Below are positions 53,374 to 62,190 of a stretch of DNA of 64,000 nt, piece after piece (positions within the stretch are counted from its first letter, which is position 1; every line of letters starts with the position of its first letter). A model generated the notes under the pieces. The model searched no databases. It was given only the letters and a program-made list of their open reading frames with translations, and had not been told where the DNA came from. The stretch is from JAPOXR01 sp964291445 (GTDB lineage Bacteria; Pseudomonadota; Alphaproteobacteria; Rhodobacterales; Rhodobacteraceae): assembly GCA_964291445.2 (NCBI GenBank), contig OZ219864.1, positions 992,001 to 1,056,000 of the forward strand, read 5' to 3'. A program made the position numbers and the translations under genes.

Positions 53374-54513
53374 TCATCCGGCCAGGGCCTTGCGGACCAG
53401 CCGGTGGAAATGGTGCAGCGAATGTTCGCCCCGTCCGGTCCGTTCCCCATCGGCGACCAGCGGTCCCTGGGAATAACCGAAGGATTTGAGCCCCCGTTGC
53501 ACGCTTTCACACAGCCGGATGTCCTCGGGCACTAGGATGTTGGCCGAGTATGTCATCCGCGCCTCGTCAAAGCATCCGGTTGCTGACAATGTGTGACCTT
53601 CGAACAGCGTTGACTCCGGGCCGGCCGGGCGGATGGCGGCAATGCTCAGCTCTTCCTTGCCGGGCAGAACGTTGATCGTGGTGTTGGGCCACAGGTACCA
53701 GAACGCCGACATCATGAAATCGGTATCGGGGTCAACGGGGTAGGCGCTGTTGGCAGGCCTGATCTCGCCGCCGAGCTGTCGTGACCACAATCCGAAGGTA
53801 TCATGCTGGTAGCTGTCCATGCAGATGATGTCGGAAAATGCCGGATGAGCATGGTCGCAGTGATAGCATTCGACGTAATTGTCGACCACGACCTTCCAGC
53901 CGGCCTCGATGCGGCTCTCGCCCTGCCCGTCAGTCCTGACCGTGTGCAGGTCGCCAAAGAAGGGAATCCGCGACCGGACATCTTCCTCCATGTCGCCGGC
54001 AAGTTCTGCCAGTGCCGGTGCCCCGGGGTCGAGATTGACGAATACGCAGTCGAGAAACAGCTCCAGCCGTACCGGTTTCAGCGGGAATGCCGTCTTGTCG
54101 AATCCTGGCCGGCGACTGGCCAGCGGCGCCCCCCGAAGCGTCCCGTCACGCTGGTAGGTCCAGGCATGGTACGGACAGGTGATTGCCCGCTCGACATTGC
54201 CGGCACCATCCGGAAGCAGTTCATGCGCCCGGTGCCGGCACACATTGTGGAATGCCCTGATGAGGTCATCATCGCCGCGGATGGCGAATATGTTCTGATC
54301 GGCGATGCGCAGCGTCACGTAGTCGCCAGCCTGCCGGAACATGCAGCGATGGGCAACATACTGCCAGCTCCGGTAGAAGATGTGCGCCTTCTCCAGCTCG
54401 TAGACCGATGGGTCGGTGTAGAGATATGACGGCAGGGTGAAAGACTCCTCCGCCTTCTGCCCAACCGGCAGCGGATATGTGGTCAGCCTGTCAGGGTTCC
54501 GAATGTTCATCAT
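53374..54513 (-). CDS. Rieske non-haem iron oxygenase, alpha subunit
   Basis: 379 aa. Rieske 2Fe-2S ligands Cys92/His94 (NVCRHRAHELLPDG) and Cys113/His116 (ITCPYHAWTYQRDG); mononuclear-iron site DNYVECYHCDHAHPAF with His218 and His223 and the bridging Asp211. Overall similar to choline/glycine-betaine and aromatic ring hydroxylase alpha subunits; typical reactions are hydroxylation or O/N-demethylation. No ferredoxin or reductase gene is adjacent, so electrons must come from elsewhere. Located between CocE-type hydrolase (44-base gap) and iolC. ATG 54513 or 54510. Confidence 0.92.
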   Translation of the reverse strand: MMNIRNPDRLTTYPLPVGQKAEESFTLPSYLYTDPSVYELEKAHIFYRSWQYVAHRCMFRQAGDYVTLRIADQNIFAIRGDDDLIRAFHNVCRHRAHELLPDGAGNVERAITCPYHAWTYQRDGTLRGAPLASRRPGFDKTAFPLKPVRLELFLDCVFVNLDPGAPALAELAGDMEEDVRSRIPFFGDLHTVRTDGQGESRIEAGWKVVVDNYVECYHCDHAHPAFSDIICMDSYQHDTFGLWSRQLGGEIRPANSAYPVDPDTDFMMSAFWYLWPNTTINVLPGKEELSIAAIRPAGPESTLFEGHTLSATGCFDEARMTYSANILVPEDIRLCESVQRGLKSFGYSQGPLVADGERTGRGEHSLHHFHRLVRKALAG

Positions 54514-54557
54514 CGCATCTCGATTCCGGGTCCGGCCAGCGCCGCAACCCGATTGCC

Positions 54558-56561
54558 TCAGACCAGCTTCCTGGCAATCGAACGTTGCCAGCCTTGCTCG
54601 TGCACCAGCCGGTCATCGTTCCATGCTTCGAGCCTTGCTTCCAGTTCAAAATGCGTTGGGGTCGAGGTGACCACCGTGGAAGTCCGGGTCGAGACATTCC
54701 ACTCTCCCCGAGAGAATCCCTCCGTCCAGACGATATTGCAGCAGGCCGAATTCGGATCCTCCGGGTGGATCGAGTAGGTCTCGTCATGGGTTGATTCGAC
54801 GGCCCAACCTTCATGGTCGCCAAAGACAATCCTGCCTTCATCGACGGCGTTGTGCCGTACCAGCCAGCCGGTTCCGATATTCCTGGTTACCGAAAACCTG
54901 CTCCCGGCCTCTCGCTCGACGATGACATCCAGCGGGGCCGGGAGTTCAGGTCCGGGGAATTCCCGCAGCGACCGGTCTCCCGCCCGGCCTGGCCGGACCG
55001 GCAATTCCAGCATGCTGTCCGATGCGATGACCGTCAGCGCGGTCTTTTCGGGCGAAGGCCAGATGGTCGGCCAATAGGCGGTCGAGACCGCCAGGCAGAT
55101 CCGGTTGCCGGCCGAAAAGGCATGGGCGATGGCATCCAGCCGGATCAGGAACTCGCAGACCTCTCCCGGCACCAGCGGCTCCGGGTCCCGGTGGTCATTG
55201 CGATGGGCCAGGTTCAGCACGCCGAAGGATATCCGGGCGGATTGCCCGTCGGGAAAAACCTCGTTCAGCACCACTGCCACGTTCCCGCCTGTCCGGTTGC
55301 AGGATGCCCGCAACCTGACGACCGGCCGGCCGAGAATCTCGAGGCCGTCCTCGAGCGGTCCGGTCTCGAAAAGCAGTGCGCCGCCGGCATCAATTCGCTG
55401 GTCGGCCGGCTGATCCGGGTCCCGTCCATAGGCGCACCATAGCCCGGCGGCCTGTCCGGTCGTCTCCGGCGAGGTGATTGTCATCGGTCCGGCCGGTCCG
55501 GCCCGCGGCGAGAGGCCGTCGTTGTTCAGGTGGAAGCTGGTCGGGCGCAGATCGGCGGCCGGCCAGCAGGATTCGGCAATCCAGCGGCCGGGACGCTGGT
55601 CGGGGCAGACATCCGGGGGCGCCGAATCCTGCATCCAGCACCGCAATGCCGGCTCGTCCATGATGCCGTTGTCGATTCCCTTCAGCCAGCGATCCCACCA
55701 CGACAGGCATTCCTGCAGAAAGCCGATCGCCGGGCCGGGGGTGGCAAAATGCGGATACTGGTGTGCCCATGGGCCAATCAGCCCCTTGCATGGCGCTGAC
55801 AAGTTGGCGAGCAGGCGGAACACCGCGTTGGTGTAACCGTCCGCCCAGCCACCGACGGCATAGACCGCACATTCGATATCGTCGTAATTCTCGCAGATCG
55901 AGCCGTGCCGATAGAAGTTGTCACGATGCTGATGTTCCAGCCAGTCGACCAGCCAGTGACCGGTCTCGGCAAGCCGCCGCTGCCAGATCTGCTCCCAGCC
56001 ATCGCCGTGCAGCAGTGGATCCGGGGGCGTTGTATTGATCGAGAACATGAAGCCGGACCAGGCGATGTTGTCACACAGCATGGCGCCGCCCTTGTAGTGG
56101 GTATCGTCGACAAAGCGGTCATCGGTGGAGCAGACGGTGACAATCGCCTTGAGCGCGGGTGGCCGGCGGGCGGCAATCTGCAGGCCGTTGAAGCCGCCCC
56201 AGGAGATGCCGATGATTCCGATCTCTCCGCAGCACCAGTTCTGCCGGGCAACCCAGTCGATGATTTCCAGCCCGTCATCCTGTTCCTGCAGGAGATACTC
56301 GCCGAGCAGCACCCCCTCGGAATTGCCCGTGCCGCGCATGTCGACCCTGACCGACGCATAGCCATGGCGGGCGAACCAGGGATGCATCAACGCGTCACGC
56401 TGCGCCGTGCCATCCTGGTAGCGGTAGGGCAGGTATTCGAGAATCGCCGGAACGGGATGGCGATCGGCATCGGCAGGCAGCCAGATCCTGGAGGCCAGCC
56501 TTACCCCATCCGACAGGGTGATGAATGCCCCGTCAACGATCCTGATGTCCGAATTCGTCAT
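54558..56561 (-). CDS. CocE/NonD family serine hydrolase
   Basis: 667 aa. Alpha/beta hydrolase domain of the X-Pro dipeptidyl-peptidase S15 type: nucleophile Ser120 in GIIGISWGGFNGLQIA, oxyanion Tyr in LEYLPYRYQDGTAQRD, DMRGTGNSEGVLLGEY; Asp and His expected in AVGGWADGYTNAVFRLL and GPWAHQYPH. A C-terminal jelly-roll domain follows (from about 330). Members hydrolyse esters or amides (cocaine esterase, glutaryl acylase). No signal peptide, so cytoplasmic. First gene of the Rieske/inositol unit; the cluster suggests that it removes an acyl group from the imported substrate. ATG 56561. Confidence 0.9.
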   Translation of the reverse strand: MTNSDIRIVDGAFITLSDGVRLASRIWLPADADRHPVPAILEYLPYRYQDGTAQRDALMHPWFARHGYASVRVDMRGTGNSEGVLLGEYLLQEQDDGLEIIDWVARQNWCCGEIGIIGISWGGFNGLQIAARRPPALKAIVTVCSTDDRFVDDTHYKGGAMLCDNIAWSGFMFSINTTPPDPLLHGDGWEQIWQRRLAETGHWLVDWLEHQHRDNFYRHGSICENYDDIECAVYAVGGWADGYTNAVFRLLANLSAPCKGLIGPWAHQYPHFATPGPAIGFLQECLSWWDRWLKGIDNGIMDEPALRCWMQDSAPPDVCPDQRPGRWIAESCWPAADLRPTSFHLNNDGLSPRAGPAGPMTITSPETTGQAAGLWCAYGRDPDQPADQRIDAGGALLFETGPLEDGLEILGRPVVRLRASCNRTGGNVAVVLNEVFPDGQSARISFGVLNLAHRNDHRDPEPLVPGEVCEFLIRLDAIAHAFSAGNRICLAVSTAYWPTIWPSPEKTALTVIASDSMLELPVRPGRAGDRSLREFPGPELPAPLDVIVEREAGSRFSVTRNIGTGWLVRHNAVDEGRIVFGDHEGWAVESTHDETYSIHPEDPNSACCNIVWTEGFSRGEWNVSTRTSTVVTSTPTHFELEARLEAWNDDRLVHEQGWQRSIARKLV

Positions 56562-56687
56562 CTGTATTGCACCACATTGCCGGGGGCCGGATTTCCAGGG
56601 CTCCGCACGGGCCTGTCCTGGCTGAAATTCCGACCCTCCCTTCGGGTTTCGTCGGCCTCGCAACCGCGCCGTCGCCATGGATGCGCA

Positions 56688-57287
56688 TCATGCAGAGATG
56701 ATGCCCGTATCCTCCCATAAGCTGTACCACGCAAGGCTGGCTCTCCTGGCGCCGGGATCGGCATCTTCCGGCTCCCAGGTGACGCCGCTCCCGAAGAATT
56801 CGGGATAGTATTCCCGGTATTCCGACGACCGATCCTCGAACGCCCGCAGGAACCCCTGGCCGCCCCGCGCGCCACCGATATTCTCCAGTGGACAACGCCC
56901 GCTGCCGGCAACGAGATACGGGTATGTCCGGTCATCTCGCGCCGGCTGGATCTTCCCGATCCGGATCCCGTGTGTCCAGCCATCTCCGAAATCATACTCG
57001 TGGACGAATTCCTGCTTGCCCCCGGGAAAGCGACGACGTCACGCAGGATGGGCTCGAATCTTTCCCCCAATTCAGCCGGACTCCATTGGGCGATCCTGCC
57101 ATGACGTCTCGCCAGGAACGCCCTCAAATGACAACCCTGCCATCCCCATGGCGGCCTCGATGTCGTCGTGGAGATCATCGAGACGGCAATTTGCTGACAC
57201 GTCCATTCACCTTGCGACCCTCGGTTCCACGACCCGGAGCGTGATGCCGAGGCGGACGATTTCGGTTGGCCTGCGTGTCCAGATCAT
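56688..57287 (-). pseudogene. pRiA4b ORF-3-like protein, broken
   Basis: Reading the three frames together gives a near-complete plasmid pRiA4b ORF-3 family protein. ATG 57287: EIVRLGITLRVVEPRVAR, in-frame TGA at 57207-57209, then DVSANCRLDDLHDDIEAAMG; a shift at the G run near 57145 to WQGCHLRAFLARRH; a second shift at the G run near 57020 to QEFVHEYDFGDGWTHGIRIG, PYLVAGSGRCPLENIGGARG, and EYYPEFFGSGVTWEPEDADP, ending at 56688. One stop plus two frameshifts make it a pseudogene. The family is linked to plasmids and transposons; its function is unknown. Confidence 0.8.
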
Positions 57288-57607
57288 TTTGCACTCCGGT
57301 CATTGATGTCGAATTTGCCGGCCGGGCCGGGCTTTCAAGGTTGTCCATTCAATGCCGGACTGCAAGTGGCAAGGCGGTCTTGGCGCATGCGGCTCCACAA
57401 CAATGTCTCGGCTGGGGAACACACCCGCATGCCCGTTCGGGAACACGAATTGCTCGTCGCCCTCCAGGAAATGACCGGAAAACTCCCGCATGCCCGTTCG
57501 GAAACTCGGCTGATGGCTTCCCGGACAAGGGCCAGGTCAGCAACCGGCAGGAGGAAATGGCTGTTGCCGGGAGCCGGGATGGGGTCAGGTCTCCGGATTG
57601 CGTGCTG
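57288..57607. other. Intergenic stretch before tRNA-Lys with short direct repeats
   Basis: No gene supported. CCCGCATGCCCGTTCGG occurs at 57424-57440 and again at 57485-57501, a 61-base period, with GGGAACAC flanking the first copy on both sides. A tRNA gene next to a mobile-type pseudogene and repeats is a usual integration neighbourhood, but I did not find an attachment-site duplicate of the tRNA end. Confidence 0.5.
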
Positions 57608-57683
57608 TGGTGAGCCCGACAGGATTCGAACCTGTGACCCACTGATTAAAAGTCAGTTGCTCTACCAACTGAGCTACGGGCCC
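57608..57683 (-). tRNA. tRNA-Lys (anticodon TTT)
   Basis: 76 nt cloverleaf including encoded CCA: 5' GGGCCCG pairs with CGGGCTC, D-arm GTAGCTCAGTTGGTAGAGC, anticodon stem-loop ACTGACTTTTAATCAGT with TTT, and T-arm CAGGTTCGAATCCTG. All stems pair, with one G-T pair in the acceptor. Reads AAA/AAG codons. Confidence 0.97.
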
Positions 57684-57921
57684 ACTTCAATGCCAGGGCA
57701 AGTCCTGCCTGCCCGCCGGATGGCCGACGATTAGCACCGGGCCATCCGGCGGTCAACATCGTCGGGCCCTGGAATTCCCGGCGCCCGCCGGTGATGACAT
57801 TCCCGCATCACCATCGCCCGACCGGTCGGGGTCGCCGGCGCTGCCTTCCGGTTTGTAGCCATCAGGCAGATCATCGGCTATAGCGGGCACCACCCGGTGC
57901 GCAAATGATGGACGGCGGTTG

Positions 57922-58731
57922 ATGCGATTCAGGAAGATGCATGGGCTGGGCAATGATTTCGTCATCATTGATTCCCGTGGCGAGTGCCTGGTCGACCCCG
58001 GCTCGCTGCTGGCGGTGTTGGGCGACCGCCGGCGCGGGGTCGGCTACGATCAATTGGCCAGAATCGAGGACTCGGCCAGTTCGGATGCCCGGCTGCGTTT
58101 CTGGAACGCCGATGGCTCGCCCTCGGCCACCTGCGGCAATGCCACCAGGTGCATCGCCCGCATGCTGATGGACGAGGCCGGCGCCGACAGCGTGGTGCTC
58201 GAGACCGAGCGAGGCGCGCTCACCTGCGAGGATGCCGGCGGTGGCCTGACCCGTGTGAACATGGGACAACCGCAATTCGACTGGCAGGACATACCGCTCG
58301 TGGCCGAGATGGACCCGCTCTCGCTTCCGGTTGACGGCAACCCCACCGCGCTTGGAATGGGCAACCCGCATTGCGTGTTTGTCGTCGAGGATGCCGAGAC
58401 GGCCCCGGTGGCGGAAATCGGCCGCGACATGGAACATCATGCCCTGTTCCCGATGCGGACCAATGTCGAATTCGTGTCGGTCCGGTCGGCACACTCGCTT
58501 CGGGCCAGGATCTGGGAGCGGGGGACCGGCATTACCCTGGCATCCGGCTCCGGCGCCTGCGCCGCGGCCGTTGCCGGCGCTCGCAGGGGGCTGACCGGCC
58601 GCAGCGTCGAAATCGTGCTCGATGGCGGCGTGCTTGACATCGACTGGCGCGATGACGGTGTCTGGGTCACCGGCCCGACCACCCATGTCTTTGATGGCGT
58701 TTTGTCGCCCGTCCTTGCCGGGGCGCGATGA
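57922..58731 (+). CDS. dapF: Diaminopimelate epimerase
   Basis: Interconverts LL- and meso-diaminopimelate for peptidoglycan and lysine (feeds lysA in this window). 269 aa. Two catalytic Cys: SATCGNATRCIARML and TLASGSGACAAAVAGARR; N-terminus RFRKMHGLGNDFVIID is typical. ATG 57922 (or TTG 57919). Overlaps mtaB by four bases. Confidence 0.96.
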   Translation: MRFRKMHGLGNDFVIIDSRGECLVDPGSLLAVLGDRRRGVGYDQLARIEDSASSDARLRFWNADGSPSATCGNATRCIARMLMDEAGADSVVLETERGALTCEDAGGGLTRVNMGQPQFDWQDIPLVAEMDPLSLPVDGNPTALGMGNPHCVFVVEDAETAPVAEIGRDMEHHALFPMRTNVEFVSVRSAHSLRARIWERGTGITLASGSGACAAAVAGARRGLTGRSVEIVLDGGVLDIDWRDDGVWVTGPTTHVFDGVLSPVLAGAR

Positions 58732-60023
58732 GCCGGCGCCGGCCCCATACCGAGACCCTGGGCTGCAGGCTCAACGAGTACGAGTCGGTGGCGATGTCCG
58801 AGCTTGCAGCCGGGCAGGGGCTTGGCGATGCGGTGATCGTAAACACCTGTGCGGTGACCGCCGAGGCAGCCAGGAAGTCACGGCAGCTGGTGAGGAGTTC
58901 GGCCAGGAAGAACCCCGGCGCCCGCCTGGTTGTCACCGGCTGCGCTGCACAGCTCGAACCGGAGGAATTCGCGGCGCTGGAGGGTGTCGGCGCCGTGATT
59001 GGCAACCGGGTGAAGCTGGATGCCGACACGTGGCGCCGGCTTGCCGACCGGGGGACAGGCGATACGGCCATGCAGGTGCTCGGCGGCGATCTCATGGCGG
59101 CCCGCCAGTCCTCCAATCACCTGATATCCTCGTTCGGCGGCCGCGCCCGCGCCCATGTCCAGGTGCAGAACGGGTGCGATCACCGATGCACCTTCTGCAT
59201 TATCCCCTACGGGCGGGGCAATTCACGCTCGGTGCCGGCAGGGGAGGTGGTCACCCAGGTCCGGATGCTGGCCGATGGCGGCCATAACGAGGTCGTGCTG
59301 ACCGGTGTCGACCTCACCTGCTGGGGGTTGGATCTGCCGGGGGAGCCGCGTCTGGGCGATCTGGTCCGGCAGGTGCTTGACAATGTGCCAGCGCTGCCGA
59401 GGCTGAGATTGTCCTCGATCGACGTGTCCGAGATCGACCCGGTGCTGCTTGAGATCCTGTGCAGCGACGAGCGGCTCATGCCGCATCTGCACCTGTCGCT
59501 GCAGGCTGGCAGCAATCTCGTGCTCAAGCGCATGAAGCGGCGGCATCTCCGGGAAGATGCCATCGGCTTTTGCGACCAGCTCCGCCGCCGCCGCCCGGAG
59601 ATGGTGTTCGGTGCCGACCTGATTGCCGGTTTCCCGACCGAGTCGGAGGAGATGTTTGCCCAAAGCCTGGACCTGGTCCGGGAATGCGACCTGACCTGGC
59701 TCCACGTGTTTCCCTACAGCCAGCGACCGGGAACGCCGGCCGCCCGCATGCCGCAGGTCGAGCCGAAGGCGATCCGGGAGCGGGCCGCCAGGCTGCGAAA
59801 GGCCGGGCAAGCGCAGGTTCAGCGTCATCTTCGCAGCCGGTTGGGTAGGGTGGGCAGCGTGCTGATGGAGGCCGGGGGAAAGGGGCGAACCGAGCAGTTC
59901 GCCGAAGTCCTGCTCGCGGACGGCCCGGAGCCGGGTGCGGTCTGCCAGGCGAGGTTTGACGGCATCGCGGGTTTACGGCTGACCGGCAGGGTGGTGACGA
60001 CAGGGCTTGGATGCCCGGGCTGA
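58728..60023 (+). CDS. mtaB: tRNA t6A37 methylthiotransferase MtaB
   Basis: 431 aa radical-SAM methylthiotransferase that converts t6A to ms2t6A at position 37 of ANN-decoding tRNAs. N-terminal cluster Cys in ETLGCRLNEYESVA, NTCAVTAEAARKSRQ and VVTGCAAQ; radical SAM triad in NGCDHRCTFCIIPYGRG; C-terminal TRAM-like tail. The C-R-L-N-x-x-E start marks the MtaB (not MiaB) branch. ATG overlaps the dapF stop (ATGA), a common alphaproteobacterial pair. Confidence 0.94.
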   Translation: MSRRRPHTETLGCRLNEYESVAMSELAAGQGLGDAVIVNTCAVTAEAARKSRQLVRSSARKNPGARLVVTGCAAQLEPEEFAALEGVGAVIGNRVKLDADTWRRLADRGTGDTAMQVLGGDLMAARQSSNHLISSFGGRARAHVQVQNGCDHRCTFCIIPYGRGNSRSVPAGEVVTQVRMLADGGHNEVVLTGVDLTCWGLDLPGEPRLGDLVRQVLDNVPALPRLRLSSIDVSEIDPVLLEILCSDERLMPHLHLSLQAGSNLVLKRMKRRHLREDAIGFCDQLRRRRPEMVFGADLIAGFPTESEEMFAQSLDLVRECDLTWLHVFPYSQRPGTPAARMPQVEPKAIRERAARLRKAGQAQVQRHLRSRLGRVGSVLMEAGGKGRTEQFAEVLLADGPEPGAVCQARFDGIAGLRLTGRVVTTGLGCPG

Positions 60024-60176
60024 CGGCAAGTCGCCATCGGCGATTTATGCCCCCGCCGGCGGTGCGCTCGAGAGGGGCACGAGGGTGGTTGCGTCTCGCA
60101 GGCAGCGGTGAATTCGATCGATCGCTGGCGGGTGCGGCGCGGAAACACGGGATACGCCGCTTTTTGACTTCAAGGC

Positions 60177-60191
60177 GCCGAACAATTCGGC
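60177..60191. repeat. Small hairpin upstream of petA
   Basis: GCCGAA and TTCGGC pair around a CAA loop, about 90 bases before the petA start. Could be the mtaB transcript end or part of the petA leader; no T-run follows. Confidence 0.3.
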
Positions 60192-60270
60192 TAATAGGCG
60201 TTCCGTTCCCGCAGCAGCGCTGACGGGTGCCGGAGTTTGAAGCAGTGTCGCCCGCCCGCGGGCAGGTTGA

Positions 60271-60275
60271 AGGAG
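60271..60275 (+). promoter_or_regulatory. Ribosome binding site deciding the petA start
   Basis: AGGAG eight bases before the TTG at 60284. It argues for that TTG over the in-frame upstream start at 60227, whose extra residues are unlike Rieske proteins. Confidence 0.6.
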
Positions 60276-60283
60276 ATTGCAGC

Positions 60284-60847
60284 TTGTCCCATGCCGAACA
60301 GGTAAAGGGCACCCGCCGGGACTTCCTTTACTATGCAACAGGTGCCACCGGGGCGGTCGCAGGCGGGGCTGCCGTCTGGCCACTGGTCGACCAGATGAAT
60401 CCGAGCGCCGATGTCCAGGCGCTGTCATCCGTCGAGGTTGACATTTCCGGCATCGAGCCGGGAACGCAGCTGACGGTCAAGTGGCTGGGCAAGCCGGTCT
60501 TCATCCGGCGGCGCACGCCGGAAGAGATTGCCGAGGCCCGGGAGGTGGAGATGGGCATCCTGATCGATCCGCTGGCCAGGAACAGCAATCGTGACGGCGA
60601 GGCCGCCGCAAGCGACGAGAACCGCGCCCTGGACGAGGCCGGCGAGTGGTTGGTGATGGTCGGGGTCTGCACCCATCTGGGCTGCGTGCCGCTGGGTGAC
60701 AGCGCTGGCGAGTATGGTGGCTGGTTCTGCCCCTGCCACGGATCGCATTACGACACGTCCGGCCGCATTCGCAAAGGTCCTGCACCGGAAAATCTCGAGG
60801 TGCCGACAGCCAGATTTGTCGATGATTCGACCCTCAGGCTGGGTTAG
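60284..60847 (+). CDS. petA: Ubiquinol-cytochrome c reductase iron-sulfur subunit (Rieske)
   Basis: Rieske subunit of the bc1 complex, about 187 aa from the TTG start. Twin-Arg-type signal GTRRDFLYYATGATGAVAGG anchors it as the single membrane helix, exported folded by Tat. 2Fe-2S ligands in GVCTHLGCVPLGD and GWFCPCHGSHYDTSGRIRKG, including the disulfide Cys. First gene of petABC; petB follows after 11 bases. Confidence 0.95.
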   Translation: MSHAEQVKGTRRDFLYYATGATGAVAGGAAVWPLVDQMNPSADVQALSSVEVDISGIEPGTQLTVKWLGKPVFIRRRTPEEIAEAREVEMGILIDPLARNSNRDGEAAASDENRALDEAGEWLVMVGVCTHLGCVPLGDSAGEYGGWFCPCHGSHYDTSGRIRKGPAPENLEVPTARFVDDSTLRLG

Positions 60848-60858
60848 GAATTCTCGTC

Positions 60859-62190
60859 ATGGCAGGCATCCCGCACGACAAATACTCGCCGAAGACCGGG
60901 TTGGAGCGCTGGATTCACCGGCGACTCCCGGTGTTGTCACTGGTCTACGATACGCTGATGATCCCGACGCCGAAAAATCTGAACTGGTGGTGGATCTGGG
61001 GAATCGTTCTGGCATTCTGCCTGGCGCTGCAGATCGTGACCGGCATCGTGCTGGCCATGCATTACACCCCGCACGCCGATCTGGCCTTCGCCAGCATCGA
61101 ACACATCATGCGCAACGTGAATGCGGGCTGGGCCCTGCGCTACCTGCATACCAACGGGGCATCGCTGTTCTTCCTCGCCGTCTACGTGCACATGTTCCGC
61201 GGGCTCTATTACGGGTCGTACAAGGAGCCCCGCGAGATCACCTGGATCATCGGCATGCTGATCTATGTCGCCATGATGGCGACGGCCTTCATGGGCTACG
61301 TGTTGCCATGGGGCCAGATGTCATTCTGGGGCGCGACCGTCATCACCGGCCTGTTCGGGGCCATTCCGGGAATCGGCGAGCCGATCCAGACATGGCTCCT
61401 GGGTGGACCGGCGGTGGACAACCCGACCCTGAACCGATTCTTTTCGTTGCACTACCTGTTGCCATTCGTCATTGCCGGGTTGGTCATTGTCCATATCTGG
61501 GCATTCCATACCACCGGCAACAGCAACCCGACCGGGGTGGAGGTCCGCCGCGAGTCGAAGGAGATTGCCAAGCGTGACACCGTTCCTTTCTGGCCATATT
61601 TTGTCATCAAGGACCTGTTCGCGCTCGCGGTCATCCTGACCATATTCTTCGCCATTATCGGCTTCATGCCCAACTATCTCGGGCATCCGGACAATTACAT
61701 CGAGGCCAATCCGCTCGCCACGCCCGAACACATCGTTCCCGAATGGTATTTCCTGCCATTCTACGCCATCCTCCGGGCATTCACCTCCGATGTATGGGTC
61801 GTCCAACTGGCCAGTTTCGTGACCGGCGGCATCATCGATGCCAAGTTCTTCGGGGTCATGGCGATGTTCGGGTCGATGCTGGTGCTGGCCCTGGCGCCAT
61901 GGCTCGACACCTCGATGGTTCGCTCGGGACGCTACCGCCCAATGTTCAAGTGGTGGTTCGGCCTTCTCGTCGTCGATTTCATCGTCCTGATCTGGGCGGG
62001 AGGCCGGCCGGCCGAGGGCATCTATGCCATCATCTCGCTGGCCGGGGCGGCATACTGGTTCTTCTACTTCCTGATCATTCTTCCCGTGCTCGGCGTCATC
62101 GAGAAGCCGCTGCCGCGGCCGGTGACCATCGAGGAAGATTTTGAATCGAGTCATGGATTGGGCCCTGGCTCCGATCCGGAACCGGAATGA
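60859..62190 (+). CDS. petB: Cytochrome b of the bc1 complex
   Basis: 443 aa, eight transmembrane helices. Haem-ligand His pairs in helices B and D, Qo-site PEWY in EHIVPEWYFLPFYAILRAF, and GYVLPWGQMSFWGATVIT in the cd1 region. The C-terminal extension beyond helix H ends in an acidic tail (EEDFESSHGLGPGSDPEPE). Stop overlaps the petC ATG (ATGA). Confidence 0.97.
   Translation: MAGIPHDKYSPKTGLERWIHRRLPVLSLVYDTLMIPTPKNLNWWWIWGIVLAFCLALQIVTGIVLAMHYTPHADLAFASIEHIMRNVNAGWALRYLHTNGASLFFLAVYVHMFRGLYYGSYKEPREITWIIGMLIYVAMMATAFMGYVLPWGQMSFWGATVITGLFGAIPGIGEPIQTWLLGGPAVDNPTLNRFFSLHYLLPFVIAGLVIVHIWAFHTTGNSNPTGVEVRRESKEIAKRDTVPFWPYFVIKDLFALAVILTIFFAIIGFMPNYLGHPDNYIEANPLATPEHIVPEWYFLPFYAILRAFTSDVWVVQLASFVTGGIIDAKFFGVMAMFGSMLVLALAPWLDTSMVRSGRYRPMFKWWFGLLVVDFIVLIWAGGRPAEGIYAIISLAGAAYWFFYFLIILPVLGVIEKPLPRPVTIEEDFESSHGLGPGSDPEPE

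Noticed and set aside
57424..57501. Two copies of a 17-mer considered as the start of a CRISPR array
   Set aside because: Only two copies, no third unit, no constant spacer pattern and no cas genes in the window.
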